Positions 10,276 through 21,930 of a DNA stretch of 64,000 nt are shown piece after piece. A program made the position numbers and the translations under genes. How positions within the stretch are numbered: position 1 is the stretch's first letter; each line of letters begins with the position of its first letter. The notes beneath the pieces are model-generated. The model was not told the origin of the DNA. It did not search any database and saw nothing but the letters and a program-made list of their open reading frames with translations. Where the stretch lies: assembly GCA_039619475.1 (NCBI GenBank), contig CM077116.1, positions 37,149,183-37,213,182 on the forward strand, in the 5' to 3' direction. Source of the stretch: Icerya purchasi (Eukaryota; Arthropoda; Insecta; Hemiptera; Monophlebidae).

Positions 10276-11311
10276 GAAGGTTTTTTTTATAGTTTCGCGA
10301 GAGTCCCGGTGTAAAAAAAACAACTCGAAAACTTAACACGAACTAGAAAAGATCCATTTTATTATTTTACAAGCGTCATCAGAATGGAAATATAACCTGG
10401 CCAAGAAAATATAAGAAAAAAGTACAAACAATTATTTTTTTTTACATTTTCCCGATCGGCTTATATCGAATTTCGATTATAGTCAAATTACAAAAACAAA
10501 AAGAGAATTTTACAACGATGATAACGTTTCAAATTTACAAATCACCACATATGTGCACTAGCCACTCGGCGACAGTGTAACCGGTACAAGTTGATTGGAA
10601 CATATTCAATTTGAATTTCTTACGCAACAGACGAGAAGCAACGACCGAATTCCTTGAGGTGGACGGATAACATCCTTATTTTACAATAAACTGATATTTA
10701 AGACTAAGGACCTCCGAAATTTTACATAGGTCGCATATCCGGGACAATTGATCACCGAAAATTTCGCGTATCGTGCTAATTACCGAATATCGATATTAAT
10801 CTACATTTCAATTCGGTATATATGTAAATCCGCAACACCGATATATTAAAGTTTATTCCGAAGTATAGTCGTGAATTGAAGTTTCGAAAAATTAAAAAGC
10901 TCTTTTAAAAATCATGGCTCGTCATTTTGAAATCAGAGACCATTATTTGAGAAAACTAAAAAAGAAAACAAACAAAACAGCATATCATTAGAAGCAATGA
11001 TTCGAAGAAACATAAATTCAATGCCGAAAATGGAATCAGTAATGCCACGCGTGCTAGCCAGGTAGATGAGCCGACTGACACTTGGCTCTCAAATCTCGCC
11101 TTCTATTCTTTTACGATAATTTTATATTTCAGCGAAATGTTTACTCGTTGTGCGATGCGTCTTATAATACGCCATCTGTTGAACACAATTTATCGTGAAA
11201 ATAAATTTCGATGCCCCGGATAATTCGTACTCGGACGAAGGAGAAAAAAAGTCAACAACCTTTGCGGAGAAAATTTCAACTTGCCGAATATTTTGTAGGG
11301 CACTTTGTTCC

Positions 11312-11313
<2 letters not shown>
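10276..11313. other. No gene seen
   Basis: No family is recognised. The short motif CGGTGTTGCGGATTTACATA (minus strand, near 10820-10840) has a looser relative near 3190-3215, hinting at a dispersed repeat. Confidence 0.4.
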
Positions 11314-11369
<56 letters not shown>

Positions 11370-11380
11370 GTTATTATTAT
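11314..11380. repeat. (TTA)n microsatellite
   Basis: About 22 trinucleotide units of TTA with one G interruption. Open frames running through it encode only isoleucine or tyrosine runs and are not genes. Confidence 0.95.
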
Positions 11381-12092
11381 GCTGAGAAAACGGATAGGAA
11401 GGCTGCTAGCAAAATGAGTCCGGTAATAAGAGAAATCGATGGGTTTCTAAATTGTTAAACGAAAGACTAAAATAAAAGAAGCTTTCTTGAATCTATTACT
11501 TTTAAAAAGCAGCTAGATGATGATGAAGACAATTTAACAAGCAAAATCCGTTATTTTTAAGTAGCATCGAGGTTTCTTTTTTTCTTAAAGCTTTTAGTGC
11601 TTTTGTTATATTTTATTTTCACATTTTAAAGGGAACGGAAAAACAAACGTAAATTATTACAAACAAAATACCTTACTATAGTTTTAAAGGACACAAACGT
11701 AATGACATGAATAAATCAAATATTTTAGAAATTTCAGATTTCAGAATAAAAATAATTTCGAATAGCTGAAGCGGATTTAAATTTATGTTCGTATGAAGCC
11801 GGAAAAAAATGAGTACACAAGGACATGTAAATATTTGATCTGAAGGAGGAGACCCAAATCACGCCCAGTTTAGAAATGTCTTCAAATATAAATAGGCGAG
11901 GGGTAATTCATGCTACCTCCTTTTCGACAAACGGTGAAAATTAACGAAACCGGCGGAATCCCATAAACCGGGAAAAAACTCCAAGATCGATTATTGGAGC
12001 AGCATTTCGATAGGCAGATAAAAAATTTTTATTATGACGTGATGGCACGAAATTCTTCAAAATAAAGTTTTGACAAACGAAACGCAATCTTC

Positions 12093-12153
12093 TTTCATCA
12101 ATTATTACTTATTTTAAATGCTTATTGCATAAAATAAGTAATAATTGATGAAA
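12093..12153. repeat. Perfect 24 bp inverted repeat (hairpin)
   Basis: Arm 12093-12116 (TTTCATCAATTATTACTTAT plus TTTA) is followed by a 13-base loop and its exact reverse complement at 12130-12153. It may be a young small palindrome or the remains of a miniature element. There is no downstream U-tract on either strand that would make it a bacterial-type terminator, and none is expected in this genome. Confidence 0.9.
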
Positions 12154-12760
12154 AATTCGAATACCGTTATTATAATGGAAAAATCAAAAATTATTACAAA
12201 TCGCCGTTTCTTTTCTTATTTTCTTTCTCGATTCGGGTTTTCTTTTTTCATCATCGTATGTATAAGAAAAGAAAAAATACGAATATTTATTTTATCATTG
12301 AAGGGACTTAAAAAATTTGCAATTTTTCGATACCGGACGTATGGCCGTTGTTAGGTTATAATTCCGTAACCGAATTATTATAAATTCATCTTTATTAACA
12401 TTTATTTTCTTTTTTCTCTTCTCGTACCGAGTTCCTCTGAAAAAGAAGTTTCTAGAATATTTTAAATCAGTCTATCGTGTTTATCATTTTATTAATTTAT
12501 TAGACAGACATTATTGTGTACGAATGCGCTACATTTAAAGAAATAAATGATAATGCGTTCGAGGGGGCTAATACGTATATAATAGAAAAGAAAAGAAATG
12601 AATTTGAAAAATAATGTTTTTGGCGAAAACACTAACAAAGGTTGAATTTTATTCTTTCGGAATCCGAAAAATGGACGTTACAGATTTAAGGAAATGTGAA
12701 AAAACTGAAGTTTGTCCGCTTATTAGATTCCACAGAATTTCAGCTACGAGATACTTTAGC

Positions 12761-13531
12761 GCTGTATGAAGTTGGCCGACAAATTTTTGCTAGTTCAAAA
12801 AGAACATTGCAAAACAATTAAGAATCTTTTGGTGTGGTCATCGGTAATCTGTTCCAAAAAAATTGGTAGTGAACAACGGTTTATGCCGACAAATTTGCGA
12901 AAATCGCCAATTTTTGAAAAATTTTTATTTAAATGGTGTAGATTGATCAGAAATCATTTGGTGGTCATTGGTAGTCTCAAAATTTGGTAGTGAATAGTTC
13001 AGTTTCTAAAGACCATTAAAAAAAAACAAAATGTGAAGTTTGTCGACAAATTTGCGAAAATCGACAATTTTTGAAAACTTTTTATTTAATATAGGATTGA
13101 TCAGAAATCGATTTGGTGGTCATTATTAGTAGTCTATTTCCAAAATTTGATAGTGAACGGTTCAGTTTCTAGAGAAAATCAAGACGATTTGACCAATTTC
13201 GCCAGTCGGCTTCACATTACTTTTTTTATACGTCTCTAGAAACTGAACCGTTCACTATCAAATTTTGGAAATAAACTACTAATAATGACCACCAAATCGA
13301 TTTCTGATCAATCTATATTAAATAAAAAGTTTTCAAAAATTGTCGATTTTCGCAAATTTGTCGACAAACTTCACATTTTGTTTTTTTTTTTTTTTGCATA
13401 ATTGTCTTTACAAACTAAACTATTCACTACCAAATTTGGGAACAGACTACCAATGACCACCAAATGATTCCAAATCATTTTGCAATGTTCATTTTGAACT
13501 TACAAAAATTTGTCGGCCAACATCACACAGC
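12761..13531. mobile_element. 771 bp foldback element with tandem repeats inside its arms
   Basis: The left end GCTGTATGAAGTTGGCCGAC is mirrored at the right end (reverse complement GGCTGTGTGATGTTGGCCGA). Most of the intervening sequence is also inverted: CAGTTTCTAGAGA at 13165 versus TCTCTAGAAACTG at 13230, and the matching AAATTTGCGAAAATCG / CGATTTTCGCAAATTT blocks. The left arm holds two tandem versions of a unit of about 150 bp (starting at 12892 and 13046), each with AAATTTGCGAAAATCG, TTGATCAGAAATC, GGTGGTCATT and TAGTGAA-GTTCAGTTTCTA. The loop is only a few tens of bases near 13195. There is no coding. The superfamily is unknown and no certain target duplication was found. Confidence 0.82.
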
Positions 13532-13759
13532 CGATCCTTTTGCTACTATCGGAAGGACTTCGAATATTCTATACAAATTTCGGCTGTTTGCGATGATTTT
13601 TTTTGTTTTTAACAATTCAGTATTTTACGTCGTTTATACGATTTTTTTAAAGTAAAATTCACTGATATAAAAACCCGTTACTTCGAAATTTTATCCTAGC
13701 CTCGTACTTTCGAGTGTATTATTTAATGAATTTTTAAAATGTCTTTTTCTAATCGCGAG

Positions 13760-14060
13760 GCTCTGCTATTTTTCGCTTTAACCGCGGTCTCCTTCCTGCA
13801 TCATTTTCTCGGCTTATCCATTTTGTCCATTTTACTCCCATTCCATATACTTTCCTTGTCATGCTGATCACATTCTATTTGAACGTGTGTGGCCCTTCTT
13901 CACTGCTGACCAATTGTCCTCCTATTCTTCGCTGTTAAAACTTGACATCCCTACTCCCCTTATACCTGCTTCTATTCTCTCATTTCCTTCTGTTTCGGTT
14001 ATTTCTGCCCCTTCGAAGTATCTTCTGTCCTTAAACGCATAAGAATATCAATTTATTGCT
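13760..14060 (+). pseudogene. LINE C-terminal tail, RNase H-type family
   Basis: The plus strand from 13860 reads HADHILFERVWPFFTADQLS and then LLKLDIPTPLIPASILSF. This is the D-x-D-H-I-L-F-x-C tail of the RNase H LINE family found at 50.8 kb (DPDHVLFECS ... FPTSYNASY) and 25.3 kb (CDADHILFKC). The Cys after F is replaced by Arg. No upstream RNase H was found, so it is a short 5'-truncated copy. Confidence 0.6.
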
Positions 14061-14609
14061 CCTTCTTCCCATTTATTGAGCGAATGTCCTTGCTGAAAAA
14101 CTCGCTTAAAATTAAAGAAAAAAAAAAGCGGGCTTTTTGCAGAAGGACGCTGCGTAAAAAAAGATAATTCGAAAAAATCAATGAACCAATTTTTTCGCTG
14201 ACAAATATGAATCGAAAAAAAGGATCCGACCTTTTTATTAGTATATAGTAGACGAATTTGTAAACTTAAAGAATTGAAAAAAAAGTTCGAAGGTTTTTTT
14301 CTTAAATTAGTGAAAAATTTGAAACATACTTAATGAAAATATAAAAAGAGAAGCCGCTTTAAAAATAGTTTATTACGAATGAAATGCACATAGTCGGATC
14401 TCGGAATTTTTTAACAATTTTAGTAATTCGTCACTGCTATACCTTTATAACCACCTCGAGACACAGACGTTTCGTGAAATAAGTATACGAGAATTTTACG
14501 CACTTTTTTTTGTTAATTAATTTGTTCTCTACTTTATATGTCCAGGTCGTACGAGTGGCCAATGGAAAATTTGGATCCTCATTACATCGTATTCTCTCAC
14601 ACACTTATA

Positions 14610-14620
14610 TTCTCTTTCTT

Positions 14621-14670
<50 letters not shown>
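14610..14670. repeat. (TC)n microsatellite
   Basis: A nearly pure CT dinucleotide run of about 20 units, preceded by TTTCT variants. Confidence 0.95.
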
Positions 14671-14673
<3 letters not shown>

Positions 14674-17600
14674 TGCAAAACTAATTAATCGAAATTAATA
14701 AACGCGCCACTCGCTCTGTCGCCGTTCGTTATAAATAATCTCCTTTATTTATCTTTGCTCCCTTCTCGCTGTTGTTTGTTTATATAATAACCCCATCGTA
14801 TTTCCGAGACTGCTTGTCTTCGGCGGTTACGGTTGGTCGTCCCCACTCGTAAACTTTTTGATATTTTTCGCCATCGAGGATTATTCTTAATTTTAGATCA
14901 GATAACGGTTAAAAGTTTTAATTAATTCTTATTATATAAAACGAGTTTGAGCATAAATAGGCTTACGCTCCCGCGACGTACATGGCGCTTGTCTATTCTC
15001 CTAGCTGTCCATTAACGCGACTGATGTGTGTTCTACTTAAAGCGAGATTCGTCTTAGAGTCAAAGCAGTCACTGTACACCAAAAGGGCGCGGACAATTAA
15101 TCGCCTTATACAAGGACAGATACTCGTTATTATATTACTTAAACGGGTAGGTGATTGCGATGCACTTCTTATACGAATGAACAAAAATTCAGAGTGATGT
15201 TAATCTTTTTCACGGTCTTGCGTTATCTCAAAATTTTTAAAATAGAACTTAGATTCTAGTCGAAGTTGATTTTTGCACAAAATGTGTATATAATATACCA
15301 GAGTAATTTTATATTTATATATACTATAATGATTTAGCTGTTTTCTCTAAGCCCTCAGGGATGCCACCGTAGAATTGACTTCCACGGACATATGTTCTTA
15401 TATTTGATTTCTATTTTTTTTTTCTTGTTATCTTTTTTTGTGTTATCATTTCAAGAATAAGCTGTTCCAATTGTGAATGGAGATATATTAAAGATAACCT
15501 ACACCGATATTTCTTCGACGGTCGACCGCTAAAATAAAACACAATTAGCATACATACCGAATAATTACGAAATTAATTATAATTTAAATGGTACGCATCC
15601 TATTTGTCGGCGATGATCCAGGATGCGGCGATGCAGACTTCCAGGTCTACGCTTGGTCACGGATTACGGCTACGAAATATTTCCGAGAGACGACTTAATT
15701 GGTTAATTTAACACTGAAACAAACCCGACTTCCGAATAACTTCTTATACAAATTTCAATTGCGAAATGATTTTAATACTGGTAATGACCTGACTCCTCGT
15801 GGTTTCATTTCTCGCGCGGCAGGTTTACGAAAAACCAGCAACTTCTCTCCTATAGGTAATTTACGACGACCTTTGCAAGATAGACATTTGCTAGCGGAGC
15901 AAATATCACTGTTCGATCTCGGCTACCACTGGTCTCTTTCTTTTTGGTTTCGATTTCCTAGCCGTTTTTCCTTGCTTTCTTTTGTTCCCCCCGTGACCAA
16001 TCACCATCATTTACCGGGGTGGACCTTTCTTCAGTCGAATCACGTAATCGTGTATCCTCCCCTTAACCGACAAACAGGATTTCAAGCATTCTCACATTCC
16101 CTCTCGCACCTCGTCTCTCAAATTTCTATCATATATATATATATATACGTTTTTACTAAATTCTTTATAATTTTATTGTATACATGTAACGTACACATTA
16201 CAATATATAAATATTTACGTATCACTGTAACGTGTTTAAATGGAATGAATGTATGAATATTGTAACAAATTAGAAAGAAAAACACTATAGGTAAGAAAGT
16301 AAAAAGAAATTCTAATAACTACCTCTACAAAAATAATGTAATCTTTAGCACATTATGTCAAACGCAAATGTATCGCACGATTGTATATGATTTGTGGGCA
16401 CATACAAAACTCAGTACTAAACTAAAACAGATATGTACACGGAGTAAAGTTTAAAAATCTGTATTGAAAAAAAAAACGAAACGTTTTCAAACGTCCTTTG
16501 GAAATAGGGAAAAAGAGTACTCGCCCCATCGATATTGATGATAAAATATATTACGCCAAAAACTTAACTTAAATATAATTTACGTAACTCTTTTGACAGT
16601 GTATAAAAATCAACAGTAAATTTCGATGTTCTTGAAGAGAAACTAAATAATTTTAACCCTTTTTTTTTGGTTTTGAGGGATTCCCAATAGCGATATTTAT
16701 TTTGCTCGACCGAATTTTAAACTTTTAGGTTAAAAAGTATTTTTCTTTCTATCGATACGCGCGCTGTACTAATTTTTAAGCCGCACTGTGCCTATTTCAA
16801 ATGTTAAACATACACTTTTCCTTCTTCTTCTTCTTCCTTTCGTGCTAAGATAACTTTGAAAAAATGTTCGCCGATACGAAATAGCTTGCCCGCGATATTC
16901 ATCGTCCGTTTACCTGAATATTAGAATAAACACAATTAGGCTGTAAACAGGTAATACGAAACAGTAAGGTTTGTGTGCGTATATGTGTGCGTGCGAGAAT
17001 TATTATGAAGGTCGACGCTATGAGACCTTCTAAAGGTGAAATATATTAAAAGTTACATTTAAAAAAGGGATTTGTACTGCTTCCGTGTATGGAAGTGTAA
17101 AATCGAATTATTTTTGGTACAGCCTGTAACACCCGGTCTAAATGCAAGGACAAGAATCGATTGGAGTAACATTCCAGCATAACAATATGCTTCTCTCTCT
17201 GTCTAATTTAAAGAATAATTCTTTCAACCTCTCAACGTGTATGCGAGATGAGTTAGAAGAATTTCGAATGCGCGCATTAACGCACTCTAACGGAAAATGT
17301 TGAAAGTAGAGAAAGTGTGGTTTTGCGGTGCCTTTTACCTACTATTAAAGGAGTAACATCTTGTGCGAAAAATCGACCAGTCAGTCGTTTCGATCAGCGA
17401 CCGGAATGAACGTTTGGTGTTGGCTCTTTATAATGATGATTACGTCACGGAGATAATACGAATAGCGGAAATGATGTGTGTTACATTTAAGGAAATAAAC
17501 GATTCGGCCAGGACGCATTTCTAGTAGGAAAATACATATACGTATCGTGTTCAGAAGCAGGTTGCGACTAAAGCTAAAGCGACAGACTGAGCCGGGTTTC

Positions 17601-18299
17601 CGATAATTTTCGTGTACATTAGAAATGAATATTTTTAAAGCGAATATATTGATAAAAGTCTCACTGATCGTCAGTTAGATTTAACGCAGTAAGTCGCGTT
17701 TATTTTGCGAAACCCGTGAAAATTCTTACCCCCGTTCGTTTTTTAATTTAAAATCCGAACCGATCAAGCACCATTTTTCGTATTGTGTTTAAAAGTGTAG
17801 TTTACTGTATACAGTTTCCGTGTTCGTTATTGCAACAGTTCGCTATATCATTGCGGGAGGAACTCACGGTAAAAATATAAATAATTATTAATAAAAATAA
17901 CATCTTTTCCTGAACCATTTTCGTTCATTTCCTGCGCAAACACGTCACAGTTCATTCGCAGTTCGAATAGCATTACTCTATTTATCATCAGAGCAAACAA
18001 CACAACCGAGGCTAAATTTTAAAACGTGTGACCGATGAAACTCTGCAAATTTTAAAGAAAAATAGGCTTATTTTTTCTAAAAATAACAAATATCACCCAA
18101 GTTCCATGCCGTTCGAGTATAGTTCAAATTGCGTAGGCTGTGGTAGGTCTATAAACGTACGAACTAAAGAATGCGAAGCATAGTGTAAACACAAACTCAT
18201 AGACAAATCTGCCGTGTCGAGAGATAAATAAAAACGAAATTAAATTCATCAGGACATTCTGAAATATTAGCCAGAATTGAAAACAAGCGTTTAATAATT
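14671..18299. other. No gene seen; one unassigned 185-codon ORF
   Basis: No domain is recognised over 3.6 kb. The longest frame, 15699-16256 (plus, 185 codons), has a mixed composition (rich in F, S, L and N), runs into an (AT)n microsatellite at 16130-16147 that it translates as alternating Ile-Tyr, and has no motif I can name. I treat it as chance. A (TTC)n run lies near 16820-16837. Confidence 0.5.
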
Positions 18300-18715
18300 T
18301 GTTCCGGATAGCAAAGGCATGCAGGGATATCTATGGTAACGAAGTGGCAGATACGGGGATGTCAAAGATGCATGGCCGAACGGTTATTTAGTTCCATATT
18401 TTCCTAACAGAAACCTATTCGAGCTTATTAGATATGCTCATAAAGAATATTGGGAGGCTACATGGGCAAATCCATTTTGTGCGAAACAGTATAAAAGGGT
18501 TCAACCCAGTGTATCCCTAACGTTCCTTGGTTTAACTACATTACGACTGTTACAATGAATACCAGATCGTTCATCGTTGTTACTTTATGTCGCCTTCGGC
18601 TGGGTGCAAAGCGGTTTCTTTGTACAATATGGGCTTAAGCTCTTCTTCCTATTACCAACACCTACTTGACTCGAAAAAAGTGGCGGACGCTGGTCATCAC
18701 ATCTTCGAATGTAAT
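18300..18715 (+). pseudogene. RNase H and zinc-tail fragment of a non-Jockey LINE
   Basis: Across three plus frames the order is QRHAGI, IYGNEVADTGMSK (last RNase H block with its Asp), VPYFPNRNLFELIRYAHKEY, a basic segment (AKQYKRVQPS), then MNTRSFIVVTLCRLRLGAKR and finally ADAGHHIFEC. This is the C-terminal half of an ORF2 from an RNase H-bearing LINE, with the R-L-R-x-G and H-x-F-x-C tail motifs. Frameshifts separate the blocks. It directly abuts the Jockey endonuclease start at about 18716, and its last frame runs into the Jockey ORF. Confidence 0.65.
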
Positions 18716-18721
18716 TTACAA

Positions 18722-21397
18722 ATGCTATGGAATTCTAACGGAATAATATCAAAGAAAGCGGAATTCGAATTATTCATCCATCAACATAGATTAGATGTGG
18801 CATTAATCTGCGAGACGCATTTAATATCAACGATGAGTTTCAACATTGCTGGCTATAATACCTACTGTATCTCTCATCCTGATGGGAAAGCTCACGGAGG
18901 CGTGGCAGTGTTAGTAAGAACTGGGTTAAGCCATCATGTAGTTCATTCAGAAGCCTCCTTCGCTTATCAACTGATGGCAGTCAGCATCAGGGCTGTGGAA
19001 TCAGAATTTACTATTGCAGCAATATATTGTCATCCAAACATAATCCTACCCAAGGAGAGAATAAGAGCAATTTTCCAAAACCTAGGAACCAGGGTAATAT
19101 TAGGAGGAGATTTTAATGCCACCAGCACTTTATGGAAATGTCGGAAGGACAATTCCAGAGGTAGAATGCTGGTTAATTTAATTCGACAGCACAACTTGCA
19201 GGTAGTAGGACCAGATGAGCCGACCTATTGGCCTAAGCACCAAAACCGCATTCCGAACATACTTAACTTCTTTATAACAAAAAATTTACATCAGGTCTAT
19301 TGGAACTGCAAATCCCTGCCTCTGCTCAGTTCAGACCACTCACCAGTCCTAGCATGCATCACCATCCAAACAATACCCAAACCAAGGCGAAGTTATTTAA
19401 CAAATAATAGCACAAACTGGAGTGGATTCGCTAAACAAGTTGAACATAATACCAATTTAAATATTCCTCTAAAAACTTCAAGTGAAATAGAAAATGCAGT
19501 GATCAATTTGGCAAGCAGTATCCATGAGGCGTGTAAAACAAATACTTCATATCCCAAAGAGGATAGATTGTCGGAAACTCATTTATTTTATACTCCGTTT
19601 CAAATAAGGGAACTAATTCAATTAACGAGAAACGCAAGAGTTCAATGGCAGCAAAACAGAATCCCATCACTTAAAAGATTCTATAACAGGCTACAAAAAC
19701 AGTTACGAAATAAAATAATTCGATATAAAAATTTCAGATACTCACAGTTTTTTGCACAACTAAATCCGGAAGACGGATCGATATGGAATTCTACAAAGTC
19801 CTTTATCAGTAAACTTCCCAAACCCCAATCCATTAGGAAACCTAATGGGGATTGGGCTAAAACCGATGAGGACAAAGCTGAGACGTTTGGAAAGCACCTG
19901 TTCAATACATTTAAACCGTTTGAAATAAAGGGTCAGCTGCAACACGAAATATCAGTTAAAAAATATCTTTTGGCACCTTTGCAATTAACATGGCCAACTA
20001 AATACATATCGCCGAAGGAGGTACAAAATAAAATTAAACGCTTAAAAAACAAAAAAGCTCCAGGCAAAGATCTTATAACCGCTGAAATAGCTAAAAATCT
20101 ACCGAATAAAAGCCTAATATTATTGACATATATTTATAACGCTATCTTAAGAACAGGATATTTCCCCGAAACCTGGAAAGAATCCATTATCCAAATTATA
20201 CCAAAACCTCATAAAGACTTATCAGCTCCTTCATCATATAGGCCAATTAGTTTGCTTAGTGTACTGTCAAAGATATTTGAGATGTTAATACAGGATCGAA
20301 TTATAAAAGTAATTTCGAAAAACAAGATCTTTCCCAATCACCAGTTTGGATTTCGTGAAAAACATTCGGCCGTACAACAAATTCATCGGATTACCGATAA
20401 AATAGCTTCGACACTGGAAAGGGGACAATATTGTAGCGCGGTCCTTCTTGATGTCGAGCAGGCATTCGATCGGGTGTGGCATCAAGGCCTCCTGTACAAA
20501 CTGAAGAACATTCTGCCAAATGATATTTATGCGGTAATACAATGCTTCTTGTCAAGAAGGAGTTTTGTAGTGAAGATAAATTCATCAATATCCGGAAAAT
20601 ACGGGATAAATTCATCCGTCCCGCAGGGAAGTATACTTGCGCCACTGTTATATTCCTTGTACTCGGCGGATTTTCCAGTGCTAAAAACCACGGTAACAGC
20701 GACTTTCGCTGATGACACCTGCATCTTAGCGGCAAATAGTGATCCTTCGCGTGCTTCACTACTGTTGCAGGAGCACTTGAACAAGATTGAATCATGGGCA
20801 GAGAAATGGAAGATTAAAATAAACCATTCCAAAAGTTTACAGGTGACGTTTACGCTAAACCAACAGTCCTGTCCCCAGGTAGAAATAAATAAAAATGTTC
20901 TTCCGCAAAGCAACAGTGCTAAATACTTAGGATTAACAATGGACCGACGTCTAACATGGAGGACCCACGTCGCGTACACAAGGCAAAAAATTCGCTCGAG
21001 ACTTCAAATCTTAAATAGCCTTATGGGAAGGAAGTCTGCCGTGAGCATGTCTTGCAAAAGACTAATCTATCTATCCGTACTGGCGCCAGTATGGCGGTAT
21101 GGCATCGAAGTATATGGCGCAACATCCAAGAGCAATATCAACAGAATACAACAGCTTCAATCTAAAATACTCAGACAAGTTGCCAACGCTCCTTATTTCG
21201 TGTCCAATAGAACACTTCATCACGATCTGAAGATCCCATTCGTGCAAGACTATTACAAACTTCGATATGGTACGTTCTTTAGTAAACTTGAACTCAGTGA
21301 AAACATAGAAGCGTCTAGCATGTTCTGTTCATCTCTCCCTGGGAATCCGCAGAGAAGACTCAAGAGATACTGGTGTAGAGACGCATTACCCGGATAA
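18722..21397 (+). CDS. Jockey-clade LINE ORF2: endonuclease plus reverse transcriptase
   Basis: This is the only long intact ORF. The frame is open from 18587, but its first 45 codons belong to the neighbouring LINE tail, so I place the start at the ATG at 18722 (MLWNSNGI). In numbering from 18587, the APE-type endonuclease has N51, E76 (ICETHL), D175/N177 (GGDFNAT) and D250/H251 (SSDHSP). The usual Asp in the P-D-x-x-D-F-F block is Asn (N227 in PNILNFF), which may weaken nicking. The RT spans about 475-760: YRPISLLSVLSK, LLDVEQAFD (D622), SVPQGSI and FADD (D709, D710). The C-terminus reads YLGLTMDRRLTW and then a helical thumb/tail without RNase H, as in Jockey. ORF1 (gag-like) is absent upstream. 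It nicks target DNA and reverse-transcribes its own RNA there. Apparently recent, yet 5'-truncated. Confidence 0.9.
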   Translation: MLWNSNGIISKKAEFELFIHQHRLDVALICETHLISTMSFNIAGYNTYCISHPDGKAHGGVAVLVRTGLSHHVVHSEASFAYQLMAVSIRAVESEFTIAAIYCHPNIILPKERIRAIFQNLGTRVILGGDFNATSTLWKCRKDNSRGRMLVNLIRQHNLQVVGPDEPTYWPKHQNRIPNILNFFITKNLHQVYWNCKSLPLLSSDHSPVLACITIQTIPKPRRSYLTNNSTNWSGFAKQVEHNTNLNIPLKTSSEIENAVINLASSIHEACKTNTSYPKEDRLSETHLFYTPFQIRELIQLTRNARVQWQQNRIPSLKRFYNRLQKQLRNKIIRYKNFRYSQFFAQLNPEDGSIWNSTKSFISKLPKPQSIRKPNGDWAKTDEDKAETFGKHLFNTFKPFEIKGQLQHEISVKKYLLAPLQLTWPTKYISPKEVQNKIKRLKNKKAPGKDLITAEIAKNLPNKSLILLTYIYNAILRTGYFPETWKESIIQIIPKPHKDLSAPSSYRPISLLSVLSKIFEMLIQDRIIKVISKNKIFPNHQFGFREKHSAVQQIHRITDKIASTLERGQYCSAVLLDVEQAFDRVWHQGLLYKLKNILPNDIYAVIQCFLSRRSFVVKINSSISGKYGINSSVPQGSILAPLLYSLYSADFPVLKTTVTATFADDTCILAANSDPSRASLLLQEHLNKIESWAEKWKIKINHSKSLQVTFTLNQQSCPQVEINKNVLPQSNSAKYLGLTMDRRLTWRTHVAYTRQKIRSRLQILNSLMGRKSAVSMSCKRLIYLSVLAPVWRYGIEVYGATSKSNINRIQQLQSKILRQVANAPYFVSNRTLHHDLKIPFVQDYYKLRYGTFFSKLELSENIEASSMFCSSLPGNPQRRLKRYWCRDALPG

Positions 21398-21930
21398 CCC
21401 CGAGAAAATTACAACAGCATCTACGGAATTAATTTCAATCGCTCAAACCTAATTTGTGTTGAACAATGTCATAAAATGGACTTAATTTGTAAAATTTTTT
21501 TTTTTTTTACTGTGATAAACTGTGTGTAACGTAAACTAATAGTAAGTTATTAGTATATTAGTTAAAAATCATGTCTTTTTCTAATGAGAAGAGATATGAG
21601 GAAGTAATTGCTTAACATAGAAAAGTCAAGATTTAGTTAACCAAACAGCAGCGCCAATTGTGGTTCTAAGACCGGAGTGGTGAAAAAAAAAAACAAAAAA
21701 AATCTACACATGGCGCAAAGAATTAATTTGTATAACTCAATAATTAACTTCCAAATCCCTCTGCCATGTAGTGTCAACTCTCTCTTGGCCAACGAAAGTG
21801 CTGTAATATACAAGTTATCATTTAATTATATAGTTCAATGTAATATTACTGTGTAGCATTAGTCAGTTAATTTTATATCACTGTCGCGATGGGTTGAATT
21901 TTTGATGCCAAAAAAAAAAAAGAAAAAAGT
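21398..21930 (+). other. Probable 3' UTR and A-rich end of the Jockey element
   Basis: Non-coding sequence follows the stop. Two A-rich stretches, 21684-21702 and 21908-21927, could each be the poly(A) end of the element. I cannot fix which, because no clear target duplication pairs with the 5' junction at about 18716. Confidence 0.5.

Noticed and set aside
11314..11380. A CRISPR or protein repeat array
   Set aside because: It is a simple TTA microsatellite without spacers.
15699..16256. A 185-codon gene
   Set aside because: No motif, and the C-terminal part translates an (AT)n microsatellite. No sign of splice sites or relatives.
18587..18721. ATG at 18587 as the start of the Jockey ORF2
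   Set aside because: The first 45 residues match the end of a different LINE; the endonuclease N-terminus begins at the ATG at 18722.
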